Shown here: positions 42,037-49,417 of the stretch, piece after piece
Layout: each line of letters starts with the position of its first letter
Numbering within the stretch: the first letter of the stretch is position 1
Source of the DNA: Planctomycetota bacterium
GTDB lineage: Bacteria > Planctomycetota > Phycisphaerae > Phycisphaerales > UBA1924
DNA: 64,000 nucleotides
Reading direction: 5' to 3'
NCBI GenBank assembly: GCA_018242625.1
Contig: JAFEBO010000002.1
Location: 48,085-112,084, forward strand
Notes under the pieces: generated by a model
Databases searched by the model: none
Seen by the model: only the letters and a program-made list of their open reading frames with translations
What the model was told of the DNA's origin: nothing
Position numbers and translations under genes: made by a program

Positions 42037-44427
42037 GTGAGCATCTCCAACCTCATCCCCAGGATGTTCCATCGGCGCCTCCTGCTGATCCTCGCGCTCA
42101 CCTGCGCCGGTCTCTCTCTCCCCCTCATCCAGACCGCCCGCCTCTGCACCACGCGCCACGCAGAACTCCTCGCCGCCGCAGAGTCCCGCCTCACCACCCG
42201 CCAGTGGACACCCTCCATCCGCGGCGAGATCGTCGACCGCAAGGGCCGCGTGCTCGCCCAGGACCGCCCCAGCTTCGATATCGGCATCGACTACGAAGTC
42301 ATCCGCGGCAGCTGGGCCTCCAAAAAGGCCGAAGAAATCGCCCGCAGCGCCAAGGCCCAGTGGAGCGAACTCAGCCCGACCCAGCGCAAGGCGCTCAGCG
42401 AACGCATCGCTTCCCTTCTCCAGGACCGCGTCCAGAAGGGCCTGACCGATCTCGCCCGCGCCGCGGGAATCGACCGCGCCCGCCTCGACTCTCTCATCGC
42501 CGAAAACGCCGGCGAAGTCGATCAGCTCTACGAGTCCATCCGCTCGCGCCGCCGCCAGGAACTCGTCCGCGAAGCCCTCGGCGACGAAAAAGACACACCC
42601 GAGCGCGCTCTCTCCCGCGCCGAGCTCGACAAGATCGAGGCCGCCGCCGCCCGCCCCATCGCCGAGCAGTCACGCCCGGTCAACGTCCTCCGCCGCGTCG
42701 CCGACACCGTCGCCTTCAACGTCCAGCTCCTCGCCGACGACCGCACCGAACTCGAGGGCGCCTCCGATCTGCTCGGTGGCGAAGCCGATCCCGACAAGCT
42801 CCTCATCTCCCGCCTCCCCGGCGTCCGCGTCATCGACACCGGCGACCGCGCCTACCCCCTCGACACCATCACCGTCACCCTCGATCACGCCCGCTTCCCA
42901 CTTCCCATGCGCTCCGACAGCACCTTCGATGTCACCGTCGAAGGCGTCGCCGGCCACATCCTCGGATGGATGCGCAACAAAGTCTTCCGAGAAGACCAGG
43001 AACGGCGGCAGATCCAGCTCGCCAACGACCAGCCCCTCGCAAGACGCTCACTCACGCCCGACGGCACCGACCGCGGCGAATACCGCGAGGGCGACCGCGT
43101 CGGCAGCTCCGGCGTCGAGGCCTCCATGGAAAGCCGCCTGCGGGGCCTGCGCGGCCTCCGCACCCAGCACCTCGACCGCGCCAACCGCGAAGACGAAATC
43201 GAAATGTCGCCCGCGATCGTCGGCCAGACCGTCCACCTCACAATCGACGCCATGCTCCAGGCCCGCGTTCAGGCCATCATGTCCCCCGCCGCCGGCCTCG
43301 CCGTCGTCCAGGACTGGCACGGCACACCAAACCCCACCATGCCCACCGGCACTCCTCTCGCCGGCGCCGCCGTCGTGCTCGATGTCGACACCGGCGATGT
43401 CCTCTCCATGGTTTCCATGCCCGAAGTCTCTCGCCGATTGATCAAGGAACATCCCGAACTCGTCTTCGAAGACAAGGTCAACGTCCCCTTCCTCAACCGC
43501 GCCATCGCCAAGCCCTACCCCCCCGGCTCCATCGTCAAGCCCCTCATCCTCACCGGCGCCGCCGAGCGCGGCAACTACCTCCAGGGCCAGACCATCGACT
43601 GCACCGGACATCTCCTCCCCAACGAGCCCAACATCCTCCGCTGCTGGATCTACAAACGCTTCGACCAGACGCACACGCAGCAGCTCGGCCACACCCTCTC
43701 CGGCGCAGACGGCATCCGCGTCTCCTGCAACATCTTCTTCTTCACACTCGGCAAACGCCTCGGCCCCGACGCCATCTGCGATCTCTTCCGCGAATTCGGA
43801 GTCGGCCGCGCCTGGAACCTCGGCATCGGCGCCGAATACCCCGGTTCACTCAAGAGCTACGGCGGCAAGGCCGTCGACATGGGCGAAGCAATCCAGATGG
43901 GAATCGGCCAGGGCCCCGTGACCTGGACCCCGCTCCACGCCGCCGACGCCTACGCCACGCTCGCACGCTCGGGCGTCCGCGTCTCCCCCCGCATCGTCGC
44001 CGACCTCCCACCCGCAAAGCCCGAAGAACTCCCCCTCCCCTCCTGGGCCGTCTCCGAAGCGATGGAAGGCCTCGCCGGCTCCGTCGGCGACGAACTCGGC
44101 ACCGGCCACCACCTCTCCATCGATGGCGTCCACGACCCGATCTTCAACGTCCCCGGCGTCCGCGTCTTCGGCAAAACCGGCACCGCCGCCGCCCCCGACT
44201 TAAAACTCCGCTCCACCGACCAGCAGTACGACGGCGTCGGCCCCGAACCCGGCGAAGTCGTCCGCTCCGGCGACCACTCCTGGTTCGTCGTCATGGTCGG
44301 CAAACCCAACGAACGCCCCAGATACATCATCTCCGTCGTCATGGAATACGCCGGCAGCGGCGGCAAGGTCTCCGGCCCCATCGTCAACCAGATCATCCAG
44401 GCCCTGCGCGATGAGGGATACCTCTAG
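42037..44427 (+). CDS. penicillin-binding protein 2-type transpeptidase, unusually long
   Basis: D,D-transpeptidase of class B that crosslinks peptidoglycan, anchored by one membrane helix (LLLILALTCAGLSLPLIQTA). The active-site triad is SxxK as SIVK in YPPGSIVKPLIL, SxN as SCN in IRVSCNIFFFT and KTG as KTGTA near the C-terminus. The N-terminal dimerisation region begins with PSIRGEIVDRKGRVLA as in PBP2. At 796 residues it exceeds PBP2 (about 630) mainly through a long charged, Arg/Glu-rich region between the N-terminal part and the transpeptidase domain, of which some 300 residues have no match I recognise. Start: GTG 42037, alternative ATG 42064. TACCAT at about 41995 may be its -10 box. 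It shows that a wall synthesis enzyme is retained. Confidence 0.9.
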   Translation: MSISNLIPRMFHRRLLLILALTCAGLSLPLIQTARLCTTRHAELLAAAESRLTTRQWTPSIRGEIVDRKGRVLAQDRPSFDIGIDYEVIRGSWASKKAEEIARSAKAQWSELSPTQRKALSERIASLLQDRVQKGLTDLARAAGIDRARLDSLIAENAGEVDQLYESIRSRRRQELVREALGDEKDTPERALSRAELDKIEAAAARPIAEQSRPVNVLRRVADTVAFNVQLLADDRTELEGASDLLGGEADPDKLLISRLPGVRVIDTGDRAYPLDTITVTLDHARFPLPMRSDSTFDVTVEGVAGHILGWMRNKVFREDQERRQIQLANDQPLARRSLTPDGTDRGEYREGDRVGSSGVEASMESRLRGLRGLRTQHLDRANREDEIEMSPAIVGQTVHLTIDAMLQARVQAIMSPAAGLAVVQDWHGTPNPTMPTGTPLAGAAVVLDVDTGDVLSMVSMPEVSRRLIKEHPELVFEDKVNVPFLNRAIAKPYPPGSIVKPLILTGAAERGNYLQGQTIDCTGHLLPNEPNILRCWIYKRFDQTHTQQLGHTLSGADGIRVSCNIFFFTLGKRLGPDAICDLFREFGVGRAWNLGIGAEYPGSLKSYGGKAVDMGEAIQMGIGQGPVTWTPLHAADAYATLARSGVRVSPRIVADLPPAKPEELPLPSWAVSEAMEGLAGSVGDELGTGHHLSIDGVHDPIFNVPGVRVFGKTGTAAAPDLKLRSTDQQYDGVGPEPGEVVRSGDHSWFVVMVGKPNERPRYIISVVMEYAGSGGKVSGPIVNQIIQALRDEGYL

Positions 44428-44484
44428 CCCAAGCCGCAACAGCATCCGATTTCAAATCCTGTCACCCCGACCTTTCGAGAGACT

Positions 44485-44522
44485 AAGGCCCTTCCACGAC
44501 CAAGTCGAAGGGCTTTCTCGTT
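44485..44522 (+). terminator. terminator after the PBP2 gene
   Basis: Stem AAGGCCCTTC / GAAGGGCTTT (one G-U pair) with a 12-nt loop, then CTCGTT. Weaker than the others in the window. Confidence 0.55.
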
Positions 44523-44544
44523 GGGGGACGGAACTTGCGAGAGT

Positions 44545-44858
44545 TCAATCGCTCGCAAGGAATCCGAGAAAGTCGACCCATTCGGGCTGCCTGTTGCCAC
44601 CCGCGCCGAGCGCCGAGAGCACTTCGTACGTGCCGATCTTGGTGCCGGCGGCGAGGGTCAACGGACAACCCCCGTGATGAAGAGTTTCGAGGTGTACCGC
44701 TGCCAGTAGTAGACGTGCGACTTAAAGTCTTCGGAAAAGTACGTCGGGAAAAAATGCTTTACGCCCGAGAGGTCCGGGGGGGCAAACACCGCGACGCAGC
44801 CGAGGTGCCAAAGAGGGATGGAGCGGCAACGGGACTTCATGAACTGGGCCCAGGACAA
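44545..44858 (-). pseudogene. relics of two tandem Ser/Thr protein kinases
   Basis: Reading the minus strand, a 66-codon frame (44658-44858) ends in YFSEDFKSHVYYWQRYTSKLFITGVVR, resembling the C-terminal end of WD40/PD40-repeat kinases (pattern 'tpDgKsYvY.Y.R.LSdLylveGLr'). Its TGA overlaps a TTG from which MTLAAGTKIGTYEVLSALGAGG is read, the standard N-terminus of bacterial eukaryotic-like kinases up to the Gly-rich loop. The sequence then turns into unrelated text and stops at about 44545. The end of one kinase and the beginning of the next thus survive with nearly all kinase sequence lost. Both matches are short, so homology is inferred. Confidence 0.5.
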
Positions 44859-44971
44859 AGAAGGGCGCCCGTAGTGTCTGCCAAGACGCCCATGGATGCA
44901 CGACCTCTAAGACGTTACCGATCGCCTATTTGGACCTGCTTCCTCATGACACTGAACGCTGGGTTTCGCTT

Positions 44972-45958
44972 TCACCAACAGCGCGGCCCATGCGCAGATA
45001 GCCCACAGATCTGCTCGAACACCCTTCTAACTGCACGCCTTTCACTTGATCGCACACCACTGATTTTCATTCTGCCAATTTCCGGACTCCACATCCAGTA
45101 GTCATAACAAATCTCCCTGAGTACGGCGCTCACGGGGCGACGCGGCGACCAATCGTATAATCGGACGACGCCGCCAACAGCCGTTGCCGCGTATGCGCCA
45201 CGCCAATGGGCAACGGCGGAGTCCTTCCACAAACACACTTTCTCGCATTCGCGATTGCCCAATACGTAGTTCCATTGTATATTAAAAGCTTCGTTTCTGC
45301 GGACAGTCGTTTCAAGTGATTCGCAGATTCGATGGAATCGCTCACTCGCCATCGCGCGACGAACCGCATTGACTAGTTTCAGCGGCGTTTCCCGTGCGAA
45401 TCTCCGCATCAATTCGCGGGGAATTCGACTCCCCGCAACATTACAGTCGCTAATTACACATCCTTTCAGCACAACGCCCTCGAGCGACGCCCTCGACAAC
45501 CGAGCGGCCGAAAGCACGCAATCGTCAAAGACAGTGCCGGCAAGATTCACACCCGGAGAATCAAATTTGTACAGATTTGATCGTCGAAATTTGTTGGGCC
45601 TCATGCCGTCCGCGCTATCTCCCCGGAACATGAAGCGGACATTCGGCATCTCGCAATCTATAAACTTGCAACCAGACACGAGCCCGCGGAAGAGTGCGGC
45701 CGGGAAGGAGCAACTATTGAAAACACAGCGATCGGCATTCCAGATATCAGAATGCGGTGCCTCGACTTCATTGAATGCCGTATTGCTGAGCGAGTAGAAT
45801 ATGGTTCCATTGCATTTTGTGCGAGTTACTGATCCGCCAACAAGCATTGGCTTTATGCACATACCTGATATGTCTTCTCCGCAGATATTGATTCCGTGGA
45901 GCGACTCATGGATGCTGCCGCCTGTTAGTTTTCTTATTGTGGTTCGCGACAATTTCAT
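44972..45958 (-). CDS. pentapeptide-repeat protein, candidate immunity protein for orphan tip 3
   Basis: A 328-residue protein. The first 190 residues show pentapeptide-repeat periodicity, in which every fifth residue is hydrophobic and often Cys/Phe/Leu: SIHESLHGINICGEDISG, CVFNSCSFPAALFRG, VSGCKFIDCEMPN, NLAGTVFDDCVLSAARLSRASLEGVVLKGCVISDCNV. Such repeats form a right-handed beta-helix. The rest is Arg-rich, helical and unlike the family. Its ATG overlaps the TGA of the preceding fragment (TGATG), a position normally held by an immunity gene, so by context it should protect against tip 3. Composition is more AT-rich than the surroundings, consistent with recent transfer. Other pentapeptide proteins mimic DNA or bind topoisomerases, but that is not implied here. 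Confidence 0.65.
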   Translation of the reverse strand: MKLSRTTIRKLTGGSIHESLHGINICGEDISGMCIKPMLVGGSVTRTKCNGTIFYSLSNTAFNEVEAPHSDIWNADRCVFNSCSFPAALFRGLVSGCKFIDCEMPNVRFMFRGDSADGMRPNKFRRSNLYKFDSPGVNLAGTVFDDCVLSAARLSRASLEGVVLKGCVISDCNVAGSRIPRELMRRFARETPLKLVNAVRRAMASERFHRICESLETTVRRNEAFNIQWNYVLGNRECEKVCLWKDSAVAHWRGAYAATAVGGVVRLYDWSPRRPVSAVLREICYDYWMWSPEIGRMKISGVRSSERRAVRRVFEQICGLSAHGPRCW

Positions 45959-46287
45959 CAGGTCGTCCTATTTGGGAAGATATCGAATAATTTTTCCATG
46001 TACTTCATGAGCTCCAGAAACGACTCTTCGGTGAGCCCAGCACCTCTAATTGTGGTTCCAACGGAGTTTCGAATCTTTTGAATCGAATTATTGTTTTTGA
46101 ACATTGACACAACGGTGTCACACACCCATTCCTCCATTTGCTCTTGTCGTACCCCGCGCTGCGGGTACTTTCCGTTGCACGGATTATGCACCCAAGCCCG
46201 CAGTGCCCCAGCGTAGTACGTGTGACTCCGCCGGACTTCCAGATTGTAAACCGTCGTTGTCTCGCCCCGGTCTTCAACGCTCACCAC
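45958..46287 (-). CDS. orphan Hint fragment carrying toxin-like tip 3
   Basis: A displaced polymorphic-toxin end. It keeps only the last part of a Hint module, VSVEDRGETTTVYNLEVRRS through the AWVHNPC end, and then a new 70-residue tip (KYPQRGVRQEQMEEWVC...KLFDIFPNRTT) with no recognised fold. The Hint reading frame continues upstream (RMLD, then DAS) but contains a TAG at 46297-46299, so it is not joined to any exported chassis. The GTG at 46287 is an arbitrary start; there is no ribosome site. The tip should be silent unless recombined onto the full Hint gene. The next gene overlaps its stop. Orphan tips of this kind are known in Rhs and CdiA loci. Confidence 0.6.
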   Translation of the reverse strand: MVSVEDRGETTTVYNLEVRRSHTYYAGALRAWVHNPCNGKYPQRGVRQEQMEEWVCDTVVSMFKNNNSIQKIRNSVGTTIRGAGLTEESFLELMKYMEKLFDIFPNRTT

Positions 46288-46315
46288 CGACGCGTCCTAG
46301 TCCAGCATCCGCACG
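46175..46315 (-). repeat. Hint repeat copy C (partial, 141 bp)
   Basis: Near-identical DNA to the ends of copies A and B, starting at the shared TTGCACGGATTATGCACCC and ending about 46315, where similarity decays after CCGACGCGT. Confidence 0.85.
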
Positions 46316-46347
46316 GAGGATCGGTCTCGGAGTCACGTTTAGCACAC

Positions 46348-46662
46348 CTACTTCACTGATTCGTCAAAGACTTTACTTAGACGTCCAGTCGATACGATAT
46401 CCTCTATTGCATTCATTATGCATGCGTCCTCCAGCCGCTCGACAATCACCATACTGTGATCCACAAAATATAAACCAGAACAAAACTCACCGGTTGTCTT
46501 GGCGAGCTCCATTTGATTTGCGATGCCAGCAAGAGTGTAAAATGTCGCTATATAACTCTTGCCGCCTTTCATGTGCACATAAACGTCAACAAATCCATCG
46601 TTTTCCGGCAGGTTTATCACATCTGATGTCTGAACTAAATACTTGGCGGTTTCTCTTCGCAT
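46348..46662 (-). CDS. candidate immunity protein for tip 2
   Basis: A 104-residue protein with no recognised domain. It has alternating strand and helix (VDVYVHMKGGKSYIATFYTL; HSMVIVERLEDACIMNAIEDIVS) and is acidic at the C-terminus, as many immunity proteins are. Its ATG shares one base with the TAA of the toxin gene (TAATG), so translation is coupled, and it is small, cytoplasmic in appearance and more AT-rich than the neighbouring core genes. The role is inferred only from position and size. Confidence 0.65.
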   Translation of the reverse strand: MRRETAKYLVQTSDVINLPENDGFVDVYVHMKGGKSYIATFYTLAGIANQMELAKTTGEFCSGLYFVDHSMVIVERLEDACIMNAIEDIVSTGRLSKVFDESVK

Positions 46663-47618
46663 TATCCACCATACAATTTCTTGAGAACGGCGATCACCGC
46701 TTCCTGATTCGCCTTGACGGATTTGGCAACAATTTCAATTCCATTCTCACCGATTCGCCGGAAATAAACTCTTGCGCCGCTTCCTCCGATCTGGCGGGCT
46801 TCCCATATCTCTCCAAACAATTGGTGTCCGCCACCCGCTCGCCAATTGCCTTCCCGCAGTCGACCGACAAGAGCGTCCAATGCTTGCTGCTCACGGACCG
46901 CCGCAAACTCCGCTTCCTTGACAAGACGCGAGTTTCGCCCAATTCCGCTCGTCAGTTTGCACGGATTATGCACCCAAGCCCGCAGTGCCCCCGCGTAGTA
47001 CGTGTGGCTCCGCCGGACTTCTAGGTTGTACACCGTGGCGGTCTCGCCCCGGTCTTCAACACTCACCACCGACGCGTACCCGTCCAACGTTCGCACGCGT
47101 TGACCCGGTTTGAGTTCACCCGCAGGGACCCACTCACCCGTGTCATGAACAAAGAACGGATGCCCTGTCGTTACGCCGATCGGTTTGTCATCGCCAAAGA
47201 GTTTGACCCGAACGATCGCAACGCCCTCGGTCCTGAACGCCCCGGTCACCGCTTCCGAGCCGGGACTTGGCGGTTTCACCGGCGGGCATGCCTCGATAGA
47301 CCGCACACACACCGGAGCGGCCAAGTTCAGCCCGTGGAAATCGATCGACAGGTCTTCCCCCGCCTTCGCGCCCGCGGCATCAATCCACTCGATCGGTCGC
47401 AGAAGTGACGCCGTCACACGGCCGCCGCTTGCGTTCCTTGCCTCCAACTCGATGCGCCGCCATAGGCTGGGTTCGATGACCTGGGCGCTGTCCGGGTGTG
47501 CTGCAAGAGGAGCTTGAGTCGCAAATGGCTTCCCAAGGAGCTCGGGATCGTGCATGGCATCCGCAATTTCCGATGCCGATACGAACAGGCGCAAAACAAG
47601 TATGAGTAGACGTACCAT
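46662..47618 (-). CDS. polymorphic toxin: N-terminally incomplete Hint module with tip 2
   Basis: A 318-residue protein. Residues 1-21 (MVRLLILVLRLFVSASEIADA) could be a signal peptide. Residues 38-218 match the Hint module of the RHS gene almost residue for residue, including TTGHPFF (151-156), VRRSHTYYAG and the final VHN (216-218). The block at the beginning of Hint, with its catalytic Cys (CFEAGTP), is missing, so autocleavage in cis is doubtful. Residues 219-318 form a tip unlike the other two. Its end, ARVYFRRIGENGIEIVAKS then VIAVLKKLYG, has the strand/helix layout of ParE/RelE-like toxins, a weak resemblance. The gene lies 18 nt after immunity gene 1, with GAAAGAAG before ATG. Confidence 0.75.
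   Translation of the reverse strand: MVRLLILVLRLFVSASEIADAMHDPELLGKPFATQAPLAAHPDSAQVIEPSLWRRIELEARNASGGRVTASLLRPIEWIDAAGAKAGEDLSIDFHGLNLAAPVCVRSIEACPPVKPPSPGSEAVTGAFRTEGVAIVRVKLFGDDKPIGVTTGHPFFVHDTGEWVPAGELKPGQRVRTLDGYASVVSVEDRGETATVYNLEVRRSHTYYAGALRAWVHNPCKLTSGIGRNSRLVKEAEFAAVREQQALDALVGRLREGNWRAGGGHQLFGEIWEARQIGGSGARVYFRRIGENGIEIVAKSVKANQEAVIAVLKKLYGG
46957..47510 (-). repeat. Hint repeat copy B (554 bp)
   Basis: Same length as copy A and near-identical at the DNA level through its middle, notably a stretch of over 100 bp around 47137-47245 that reads ATGCCCTGTCGTTACGCCGA onward. Confidence 0.85.
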
Positions 47619-47636
47619 GACTTCTTTCTATAGTCT

Positions 47637-48035
47637 TCAGACGTTTACTTTGGCACGCCACTGGGGCAACCACTCTCGCATATCAATCGTTGCCCGATTC
47701 GCGTGCAGCTCAATCAATCGCATCGTGTCGGCGTCCAATGACTTTGTCTGGTCAAGGGCTCTGGTTACCGCCGTCCAAACTGACGCGCGCCGGTCCTCTA
47801 GCAAGGGTACGATCAGTGGGAGAAACAGCTCCGGCTGATGAAAAGCACCTATTTCAATCGCGAAAACAAGCTGCGGCTCCTGAAGTGAAGCGAATCTTTG
47901 GACACACTCTGAAAGAAATCCCGGGTCCAACTTTGTCGCCCGCCAGTCAGTGTCGAAAAGGGCCGCGATCCCCCCGGCGTCCATTCGGAGAAAGTCCACG
48001 AAACAAAGCCCTACATCTGCTGGTTGATCGTTCAT
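47637..48035 (-). CDS. candidate immunity protein for tip 1 (HEAT-like)
   Basis: A 132-residue, helical, acidic protein without signal peptide. It starts within the stop of the RHS gene (ATGA overlap), so it is coupled to it. PQLVFAIEIGAFHQPELFLPLIVPLLEDRRASVWTAVTRALDQ has the two-helix spacing of a HEAT-like repeat, a scaffold used by some immunity proteins. The next toxin gene follows after 18 nt. Its role as the immunity protein for tip 1 is inferred from position; no direct family match is claimed. Confidence 0.65.
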   Translation of the reverse strand: MNDQPADVGLCFVDFLRMDAGGIAALFDTDWRATKLDPGFLSECVQRFASLQEPQLVFAIEIGAFHQPELFLPLIVPLLEDRRASVWTAVTRALDQTKSLDADTMRLIELHANRATIDMREWLPQWRAKVNV

Positions 48036-49417
48036 TTTGGAAATGTGGTCGAGAATTCGACGATCTTTCCACCTTGCTCGACGATGATTGCCCAGCCTTC
48101 AACAAGCACGTCCCCAGCAGCGCTTCCGGCTCTCGCCGCGGCCCGCGCCAGTACATGAAAACGAGCGAAAAAGACTTTGTTTCCAGCGCGGAATGCCGGG
48201 AACTTTGCTCCCGGTACCGCATCGGAAGCGCTGACTCCGCCACCTGGCGCACGAACGCCATTGCACGGATTATGCACCCACGCCCTGCTCGCCCCCGCGT
48301 AGTACGTGTGACTCCGCCGGACTTCCAGATTGTAAACCGTCGTTGTCTCGCTCCGGTCTTCAACGCTCACCACCGACGCGTACCCGTCCAACGTGCGCAC
48401 TCTTTGACCCGGCTTGAGTTCACCAGCAGGGACCCACTCCCCCGTGTCATGAACAAAGAACGGATGCCCTGTCGTTACGCCGATCGGTTTGTCATCGCCA
48501 AAGAGTTTGACCCGAACGATCGCAACGCCCTCGGTCCTGAACGCCCCGGTCACCTCTTCCGATCCGGGTGCTGGCGGTGCTACCGAGGGACAGGGCTGAA
48601 TTGAACGCACACACACCGGAGCGGCCAAGTTCAGCCCGTGGAAATCGATCGAGAGGGACTCGCCGACCTTTGCCCCCGCAGCCTCCACCCACGCCAACGG
48701 CCGCAACAGCTCGCCCGTCACAGGGCAGCCGGACGCATTGATCGTCTCGAACGAGATTCTCTGCCATGAGGCTGGGTCGATCGTTTCGACGCTATCCGGA
48801 TCGGCGGCGAGACCCGATGGAGGTAATCCCCACGGATCGCGCGTTGAAAAGACGGCATCACCCAAGCCAATTCGCTCGATCGCGATCGGCAAACCGTCCG
48901 GTCCGGCAACAGGCGTCCCCGCCTCGAAGCAGATCGTCGAGAAGAACGGGCTCCCGATCAGGCTGAACAGGATCGCCTCGTCGCGATCCATCACCATCTC
49001 GTCCCACAGGAATGCTGCGCGGGTGTACGCCTGAATCTTCCTCAGCTCGCTCTGCGCATGTCCTCGCGCGACCGTTACACCGTAGAGCCCGCTGAACGTG
49101 TGCTCCGCCGCGATCTCCCCAACCTCGTCAAACATGTCGTACGACAGGCCCATCGGATCCGAGCGTGCGATCGGGTTGCTTCCGACGTACTGATACAGCT
49201 GTACACCGTTTCCCGCTCGTGTTGAGAGTTCCGGTGCCCAAGGCTGCACGCTCGGGGCTGCTCCGTGGAACCAGCGTGTGTCATTCTGCACCGTCAGGCC
49301 CGTGGAGTTCGGGTCCGCCTGAAGAAACCGACCCGTTTGCGGCGACAAACCCGCCGGAGCGACATTCGCTGCCAGCGAAAGCAGAACCGAAATCAAAAGC
49401 CAAAGCGCCTTTCTCAT
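48032..49417 (-). CDS. polymorphic toxin: signal peptide, RHS core, Hint module, tip 1
   Basis: A 461-residue protein and the only complete chassis of the locus. Residues 1-22 are a signal peptide. Residues 25-91 are the end of an RHS-repeat-associated core (TGRFLQADP...GVQLYQYVGSNPIARSDPMGL), but no YD repeats precede it. Residues 163-383 are a Hint autoprotease: Cys163 in CFEAGTP, His318 in TTGHPFF, and the splice-site-like VHN (381-383) then Pro-Cys. The last 77 residues are tip 1 (AGNKVFFARFHVLARAA...EFSTTFPK), not recognised. In related proteins Hint cleaves after Asn and frees the tip. ATG overlaps the upstream transglutaminase-like stop (ATGA) and has GGAGGG upstream. I expect an exported effector used against competing cells. 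Confidence 0.82.
   Translation of the reverse strand: MRKALWLLISVLLSLAANVAPAGLSPQTGRFLQADPNSTGLTVQNDTRWFHGAAPSVQPWAPELSTRAGNGVQLYQYVGSNPIARSDPMGLSYDMFDEVGEIAAEHTFSGLYGVTVARGHAQSELRKIQAYTRAAFLWDEMVMDRDEAILFSLIGSPFFSTICFEAGTPVAGPDGLPIAIERIGLGDAVFSTRDPWGLPPSGLAADPDSVETIDPASWQRISFETINASGCPVTGELLRPLAWVEAAGAKVGESLSIDFHGLNLAAPVCVRSIQPCPSVAPPAPGSEEVTGAFRTEGVAIVRVKLFGDDKPIGVTTGHPFFVHDTGEWVPAGELKPGQRVRTLDGYASVVSVEDRSETTTVYNLEVRRSHTYYAGASRAWVHNPCNGVRAPGGGVSASDAVPGAKFPAFRAGNKVFFARFHVLARAAARAGSAAGDVLVEGWAIIVEQGGKIVEFSTTFPK
48261..48814 (-). repeat. Hint repeat copy A (554 bp)
   Basis: The copy within the complete chassis gene; it aligns without visible length change to copy B and with its 141-bp end to copy C. 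Similarity stops at the tip side immediately after VHNPC in all three. Confidence 0.85.

Larger units (their letters stand above)
44428..44971. other. gene-poor edge of the accessory island
   Basis: Apart from the terminator and the kinase relic, I see no gene. It also contains an inverted repeat, TTGCGAG / CTCGCAA, at about 44534-44557. Confidence 0.5.

Noticed and set aside
41898..44414. 838-residue plus-strand frame in the PBP2 region
   Set aside because: Arg/Pro/His-rich; the overlapping frame carries all transpeptidase motifs.
48261..49000. Intein in a host protein
   Set aside because: The Hint module shows C-F-E-A-G and VHN signatures, but there is no conserved extein, no homing endonuclease, and a variable tip follows; this is the toxin-type Hint.
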